NCBI GenBank assembly: GCA_016342385.1
Contig: JAEINM010000152.1
Coordinates: 1-8,616 of the forward strand
Length of the DNA: 8,616 nucleotides
Direction: 5' to 3'
DNA from: Spirochaetaceae bacterium
Lineage (GTDB): Bacteria > Spirochaetota > Spirochaetia > DSM-2461
The notes under the pieces are model-generated. The model was not told where the DNA came from, ran no database searches, and was given only the letters and a program-made list of their open reading frames with translations. A program made the translations under genes and the position numbers. This document shows, piece after piece, positions 6,679-8,616 of this stretch. Position 1 is the first letter of the stretch, and the number at the start of each line of letters is the position of its first letter.

Positions 6679-6820
6679 GGGGCTGTCGCAAAAATAGAAG
6701 TTAAAAAATCCAGCTCTATCTCTCCAAGCCCCTAAATCCCCTAAAGGGGACTTTGACTCCCCCCTTTAGGGGGCTGGGGGGCTTTAATAGAAGCCATGAT
6801 TGGACATTTGCGAAAGCCCC
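6679..6820. mobile_element. MITE-like 142-bp element with terminal inverted repeats
   Basis: The ends are GGGGCTGTCGCAAA (6679-6692) and its inverted counterpart TTTGCGAAAGCCCC (6807-6820), matching at 13 of 14 positions. No coding sequence lies between. Ends of the GGGCTGTCGCAAA type are common on insertion sequences, so this is probably a non-autonomous derivative mobilised by a transposase elsewhere (inference). The interior holds a large hairpin (6726-6784). No convincing target-site duplication is seen: the left flank is an A8 run and the right flank is AGAAATTG. It sits just upstream of the tyrS remnant. Confidence 0.65.
6726..6784. repeat. Large palindromic hairpin inside the MITE-like element
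   Basis: CCCCTAAAGGGG (6738-6749) pairs perfectly over 12 bp with CCCCTTTAGGGG (6761-6772), leaving an 11-nt loop. Outside an internal loop, AAGCCCC (6726-6732) pairs with GGGGCTT (6778-6784). Each 12-bp arm is also nearly self-complementary. G runs at 6769-6773 and 6776-6781 stand out in an AT-rich genome. No T tract follows on either strand, so it is not a typical intrinsic terminator. Confidence 0.75.
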
Positions 6821-6841
6821 AGAAATTGAAATAAGAATAAA

Positions 6842-6915
6842 ATTACAACTTCTGCAGTTTAAACCTGTCGCTATAAGGTGAGTTGTAATAATAGCTGTTT
6901 AAAAGTACTGCAGAA
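6842..6915. repeat. Pair of interlocking inverted repeats in the intergenic region
   Basis: ATTACAACT (6842-6850) and AGTTGTAAT (6881-6889) form a perfect 9-bp inverted repeat with a 31-nt loop or slightly less. TTCTGCAG (6850-6857) and CTGCAGAA (6908-6915) form a second, partly interlocked 8-bp inverted repeat. The two stems could not form fully at once as simple nested hairpins. It lies 3' of the ygbA-like gene (minus strand) and right of the MITE-like element. Function is unknown; it could be a further decayed element or a structured 3' end. Nothing coding was recognised in 6821-6966. Confidence 0.4.
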
Positions 6916-6966
6916 ATATTCATTAGTGTAATGATAGCGGAGTTACCATAAGAAAATCAAGAAAAA

Positions 6967-7275
6967 CTATTTAATTGTTTTAATCAGGTGGTGAATGGCC
7001 AGTATGGGATGGTGCAGGAGCATTCGGGGCCCGGAATAGCGCATCACTTTTTTTACCCGTTCTCTCATATCCGGTTTATAGCAGTGGGTGGTGCATTGGG
7101 AACAGGTCGGTTTATTCTCTTTATAGGGACAAGTCTTCAGTCTGTTGCCTGCATAAATCAACAGTTCTTCACATTCAGGGCAGAGGCTACTCCTCATTTT
7201 ATGGCTCTTTCTGCAGAAGAGCCGTATCATTGCCTCCAGGGTCTTTTCCTCTTTTCTCATGATTTTCTCTTTCAT
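6967..7275 (-). CDS. ygbA: YgbA-family (nitrous oxide-stimulated promoter) Cys-rich protein
   Basis: A 102-aa cytoplasmic protein with the hallmarks of the YgbA_NO family: an early TLEAMIRLFC helix, LCPEC (Cys32/Cys35), LLIYAGNRL, TCPY (Cys49), KPTCSQCTTHCY (Cys58, Cys61, Cys65), MRERVKKVMRYSGPRML and a His-rich HPILAIHHL. The conserved cysteines suggest metal or Fe-S binding. In E. coli ygbA belongs to the NsrR/NO-responsive set and is linked to nitrosative stress; the biochemical reaction is not something I can state. The length is normal for the family. ATG 7275 has no Shine-Dalgarno, and a strong promoter match would place the transcript start right at it. The second ATG (7260, Met6) has GAAAGAG 6 nt upstream, so a 97-aa product from 7260 is the better guess. 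The stop is TAG (6967-6969). It diverges from the diguanylate cyclase gene. No clear NsrR or FNR operator was seen. Confidence 0.9.
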   Translation of the reverse strand: MKEKIMRKEEKTLEAMIRLFCRKSHKMRSSLCPECEELLIYAGNRLKTCPYKENKPTCSQCTTHCYKPDMRERVKKVMRYSGPRMLLHHPILAIHHLIKTIK

Positions 7276-7282
7276 AGGAAAA

Positions 7283-7311
7283 AGTGTAAATAGTGGATAC
7301 TAATCTGTCAA
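7283..7311 (-). promoter_or_regulatory. Candidate sigma-70-type promoter of the ygbA-like gene
   Basis: On the minus strand a perfect TTGACA (7311-7306) is followed after exactly 17 bp by TACACT (7288-7283; 4 of 6 matches to TATAAT). The predicted start near 7276 leaves no leader for ATG 7275, but gives about 16 nt with a GAAAGAG for ATG 7260. Confidence 0.55.
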
Positions 7312-7370
7312 AATTACGGACTATTATTAAAGGTATAGATATTTTCCGGCTCTCGGATTAACATTAATGC

Positions 7371-8528
7371 ATGATTGAATTGGATATACGCACTTTGAGC
7401 TTAATTACAATGCTTTTTTGTTTTATTTTTTTTCTTGGGTTATTAATTTATGCCAATTATAATAAACGCTTTTCCGGTTTAAAGAGTATATCCTATGGGA
7501 ATCTCTCTCTCTTTCTGGGATTTTTATTTTTGGGATTGAGGGGAATTGTCCCTGATTTCCTGTCAATTATTCTTGCCAACTTTCTTATCGCCTGTGCTTT
7601 TTTTCTCTTTAATTATGGAACATCTCTTTTTTTAAGAATTTATTTCAGATTTTTATGGCTGAATATCCTTGGACTGGTAGGGGTGTTTATTTCTTTTCTC
7701 TACTTTACATATTCACATCCTCAAGTGAATATGCGGATAATTATTATCAATACCTTTCTGCTGATCGAATCTCTGCTTGTGTCGGTTTCCTTTTTAAGAC
7801 AGTCTTCAAAACAATACAAGTCTCAAAACCTCTTCGGGTTCTGGGGCTTTTTTCTCTACTTTTTCTTCTGCCTCTTCAGAATTATTCAGACTATAGGAGA
7901 GGGCTCCATCAGCAATTTTCTTGAAGCGGGATTTATTCATGGACTGGCTTTTATTTTTATGCAGCTGCTTATAATCAATACAACTTTCTCTGTCGTCTGG
8001 ATCGCGAATTCCGTATTGAATCATGACCTTGAAACTCAGGCTAATCTGGATCCTCTTACAAAAATACTGAATCGCAGGGCCTTTCTCGATGAATTGAATA
8101 AAGAGCTGGCCAGATCCAGAAGAGATCAGCTTACCTTTTCACTTATTATGGCCGACATCGATTTTTTTAAATCTGTTAATGATAACTACGGTCACCTCGC
8201 AGGAGATTCGGTTCTCATCAGTTTTACAAGGACGGTTACTGAGAACCTTAGACTTAATGATGTCTTTTCCAGGTATGGCGGTGAGGAATTTATGATTCTT
8301 CTGCCCAATACAAACAAAAAAAACGCTTTTGAAACAGCAGAGAGAATCCGCAAAATAGTGGAGATGAATAAGCATCCGTTTAATGGAAAGATTATTAATT
8401 TTACAGTCAGCTTCGGGGTCACTAGCTATGATATTGACGCCCAGAATAAAGGGGAGCTTCTGGAAAATGTTGATTTGGCCCTGTATGAAGCTAAGAATAA
8501 CGGTCGAAACCGCGTCGAAATAAAATAG
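7371..8528 (+). CDS. Membrane-bound diguanylate cyclase (multi-TM sensor plus GGEEF domain)
   Basis: A 385-aa inner-membrane protein. Residues about 8-212 hold six to seven hydrophobic segments (about 8-28, 41-58, 63-81, 94-112, 122-143, 154-172, 189-212), beginning with the DIRTL motif and an LRGIVPDFLSIILAN stretch seen in many GGDEF proteins with this type of membrane sensor. Residues about 222-385 form the GGDEF domain: DPLTKILNRRAF, metal-binding ADID (Asp262), NDNYGHLAGD, active site GGEEF (303-307) and a C-terminal ALYEAKNNGRNRV. An RxxD inhibitory site (Arg294-Asp297) lies five residues before GGEEF, so c-di-GMP product feedback is expected. It should make c-di-GMP from two GTP. The start ATG 7371 has only a weak Shine-Dalgarno but fits the family N-terminus. 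The signal sensed is unknown. The EAL protein at 3835-6114 is a possible opposing activity. Confidence 0.93.
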   Translation: MIELDIRTLSLITMLFCFIFFLGLLIYANYNKRFSGLKSISYGNLSLFLGFLFLGLRGIVPDFLSIILANFLIACAFFLFNYGTSLFLRIYFRFLWLNILGLVGVFISFLYFTYSHPQVNMRIIIINTFLLIESLLVSVSFLRQSSKQYKSQNLFGFWGFFLYFFFCLFRIIQTIGEGSISNFLEAGFIHGLAFIFMQLLIINTTFSVVWIANSVLNHDLETQANLDPLTKILNRRAFLDELNKELARSRRDQLTFSLIMADIDFFKSVNDNYGHLAGDSVLISFTRTVTENLRLNDVFSRYGGEEFMILLPNTNKKNAFETAERIRKIVEMNKHPFNGKIINFTVSFGVTSYDIDAQNKGELLENVDLALYEAKNNGRNRVEIK

Positions 8529-8574
8529 AGTCTTATGACATGGTAAAAATAATTTTATATTGTAGGAGTCTTAT

Positions 8575-8616
8575 ATGAGAATAGGTATCGGCAAAAAAAT
8601 CGGTTCGTCTTATTTC
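8575..8616 (+). CDS. Start of an unidentified gene (3' end outside window)
   Basis: AGGAG (8564-8568) lies 6 nt before an ATG at 8575, and the frame stays open for 14 codons to the window edge (MRIGIGKKIGSSYF). A short basic, Gly/Ile-rich N-terminus like this often precedes the first transmembrane segment of a chemoreceptor or sensor kinase, but 14 residues are too few to assign a family. It lies 46 bp after the diguanylate cyclase stop on the same strand with no terminator seen, so it may be co-transcribed. Confidence 0.6.
   Translation, partial: MRIGIGKKIGSSYF

Noticed and set aside
6769..6781. G-quadruplex in the G5/G6 runs
   Set aside because: Only two long G runs lie close together; four separate tracts would require splitting these runs, and the palindromic stem is the simpler structure.
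6726..6784. Strong GC hairpin read as an intrinsic terminator
   Set aside because: No T tract follows the stem on either strand (CTTTAATAG on plus, a mixed sequence on minus), and it lies centrally between matching terminal inverted repeats, so a mobile-repeat interpretation fits better.
6726..6785. Repeated CCCCTAAAGGGG-like blocks as a CRISPR array
   Set aside because: There are only two inverted copies, no regular spacers and no cas genes.
6988..7293. 101-aa open frame on the plus strand opposite the ygbA-like gene
   Set aside because: It is antisense to a clearly conserved Cys-rich family protein, and its translation shows no recognisable family pattern.

Overview
The window (about 40% GC by eye) reads as a chromosomal stretch from a free-living, signalling-rich Gram-negative-type bacterium. 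The mix of a Cache-HAMP-PP2C phosphatase, a REC-DUF3369-GGDEF-EAL protein, a membrane diguanylate cyclase and a YgbA-type protein would suit an environmental spirochaete. That placement is a low-confidence guess from gene style; no rRNA or other taxonomic marker is present. No tRNA, rRNA, CRISPR array or transposase gene was seen.

Layout. (1) Positions 2-967 (+) hold the C-terminal part of a thioester-reductase-type NAD(P)-binding protein whose start lies before the window. (2) Positions 1093-3838 (+) hold a tight two-gene operon. The first gene is a membrane sensor with a cytoplasmic PP2C/SpoIIE phosphatase. The second, overlapping by 8 bp, is one polypeptide joining an anti-sigma-kinase-like (slr1658/SiaB-like) domain to a STAS-like (slr1659-like) substrate domain. 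Together these look like a complete partner-switching module. (3) Convergent to it, with stop codons overlapping in one TTAA, lies a receiver-DUF3369-degenerate GGDEF-EAL protein (3835-6114, -), predicted to be a response-regulator c-di-GMP phosphodiesterase. (4) Positions 6283-6966 are a decayed zone: a C-terminal tyrosyl-tRNA synthetase (S4 domain) remnant that keeps a terminator-like hairpin, then a 142-bp MITE-like element with near-perfect terminal inverted repeats and a large central hairpin, then further inverted repeats. (5) A YgbA/NO-responsive Cys-rich small protein (-) and an active-looking membrane diguanylate cyclase (+) diverge from a 95-110 bp region. (6) The first 14 codons of another gene, with a good ribosome binding site, run off the right edge.

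How it fits together (inference). Three neighbouring units concern sensory input and cyclic-di-GMP: a phosphatase/kinase/STAS switch, a c-di-GMP degrading enzyme and a c-di-GMP making enzyme. The first resembles the SiaA-SiaB-SiaC part of the Pseudomonas SiaABCD pathway, in which a Cache-HAMP-PP2C phosphatase and a kinase control a small partner that activates a diguanylate cyclase. Here kinase-like and substrate-like halves are fused, with what looks like a preserved internal ribosome binding site and start for the substrate half. That is the most interesting feature of the window.
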